DNA of 24,778 nt from the NCBI GenBank assembly GCA_045639845.1, contig JAZUDW010000062.1:1-24778 (forward strand), given 5' to 3'. The translations under genes were made by a program, and so were the position numbers. The notes under the pieces are model-generated. The model was not told where the DNA came from. It saw only the letters and a program-made list of their open reading frames with translations, and did no database searches. Each line of letters starts with the position of its first letter. Position 1 is the first letter of the stretch. Positions 24,408-24,778 of the stretch are shown here, piece after piece. Origin of the DNA: Colimorpha sp045639845 (lineage in GTDB: Bacteria; Bacteroidota; Bacteroidia; Bacteroidales; P3).

Positions 24408-24415
24408 CAAAGATA
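24408..24415 (-). promoter_or_regulatory. candidate nadA -7 element, distal
   Basis: A second TATCTTTG followed by CAA, 25 bp upstream of the first. A GTTG on the minus strand 19 bp further up (24435-24438) is a partial match to the -33 TTTG, which makes this the better of the two candidates. Confidence 0.5.
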
Positions 24416-24438
24416 ACAACAAAAAAACAAATAGCAAC

Positions 24439-24778
24439 ACACAGACACTACGAGTTATCAACCACTTAATAAGGAAAACGCAAGGTATATAATATGGCTT
24501 GAGAAGGAAAAAAAAAAACTAATAAAATTGACTTGTCAAGTGAGCAATTGAAAAAGAGAGGATTAGTTTTTGGATCATATATGCTATCTATGAAAACAGC
24601 ATGGGATAAATCGTTTTGATTGTTTATTTGACTTTTCAACTCGAAACTATATTTATTTAAAGTTTATTTAAAAAAAAAGAAAATATTTAATCTACTACTA
24701 TAGGTGTTAATTTGGTTGATAAGTGCCTTAAACGATAGCGTGTTCTTGAAATATTAAACAATGATTTAACTTTTATAT
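24439..24778. other. gene-free AT-rich end of the window
   Basis: No supportable gene on either strand; frames are short and AT-rich. It contains an odd-centred palindrome ACTTGTCAAGT (near 24531-24541), several A-runs, and TTATCAACC-like 9-mers near 24455 and (minus strand) 24713. Confidence 0.5.

Noticed and set aside
1..24778. Possible GC-skew switch near 17-20 kb, suggesting a replication origin
   Set aside because: Hand counts of single lines are inconsistent. Some left-side lines are C-rich (3001-3060: C19/G7) but others are G-rich (10441-10500: C12/G18). The right side leans G-rich, but gene direction confounds this. A cumulative skew of the whole genome is needed.
24462..24778. Search for a partial gene or tRNA at the right edge
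   Set aside because: AT-rich with stops in all frames at short intervals, and no cloverleaf or conserved tRNA loop seen.

Overview
The window looks like chromosomal DNA of a member of the Bacteroidetes, most likely order Bacteroidales. The evidence is a type IX secretion (T9SS) type-B C-terminal domain, a MurA of the PGGDKIG type, a DUF4290-murA gene pair, signal peptides cleaved just before Gln together with a glutaminyl cyclase, and start regions that are A/T-rich without Shine-Dalgarno motifs. Several promoters match the Bacteroidetes -7 consensus TAnnTTTG. I see no tRNA, rRNA, CRISPR array, insertion sequence or phage gene.

Region 1 (1-8.8 kb, all minus strand). One 1218-codon frame encodes an MsbA-type ABC exporter and runs, without a stop, into a signal peptide and a T9SS-sorted surface protein. 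Upstream of it lies a probable operon read in the order DUF4290, murA, PHP-family tyrosine phosphatase, purB. It ends at a strong hairpin at 3796-3825. A GW-rich exported protein sits 52 bp upstream of the DUF4290 gene.

Region 2 (8.8-13.8 kb, minus strand). This is mostly cell-envelope and unknown-function genes: a small lipoprotein, a DUF362 lipoprotein with a structured leader, manA, a thioredoxin-fold exported protein with a CHHC site, and a 68-residue lipoprotein. Long gene-free gaps hold terminators and inverted repeats.

Region 3 (13.9-19.7 kb, plus strand). A small two-helix membrane protein and efp form one unit. A glutaminyl cyclase lipoprotein and a Rieske-like lipoprotein, in which cysteines replace both histidine ligands, form another. 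A 700-bp gap follows with a 22-bp tandem repeat and its inverted copy. Then come two paralogous proteins of unknown function (336 and 385 aa). Each lies behind a long structured leader, and they differ at the C terminus: one has a Pro-rich tail and the other an InlB-B-type repeat domain. This pair and its leaders are the best candidate for an undescribed system.

Region 4 (19.8-24.8 kb, minus strand). A radical SAM protein, a TM1586-type nitroreductase and an RluA-family pseudouridine synthase are closely spaced. Upstream are a ProXp-type prolyl-tRNA editing protein and nadA, which has two TATCTTTG promoter elements. The gap at 22.54-22.81 kb holds a parS-like palindrome and several DnaA-box-like 9-mers.

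The genes are mainly housekeeping (envelope precursors, purine and NAD synthesis, translation quality control) mixed with secreted or lipid-anchored proteins. The glutaminyl cyclase fits the several exported proteins here that carry Gln at the mature N terminus.
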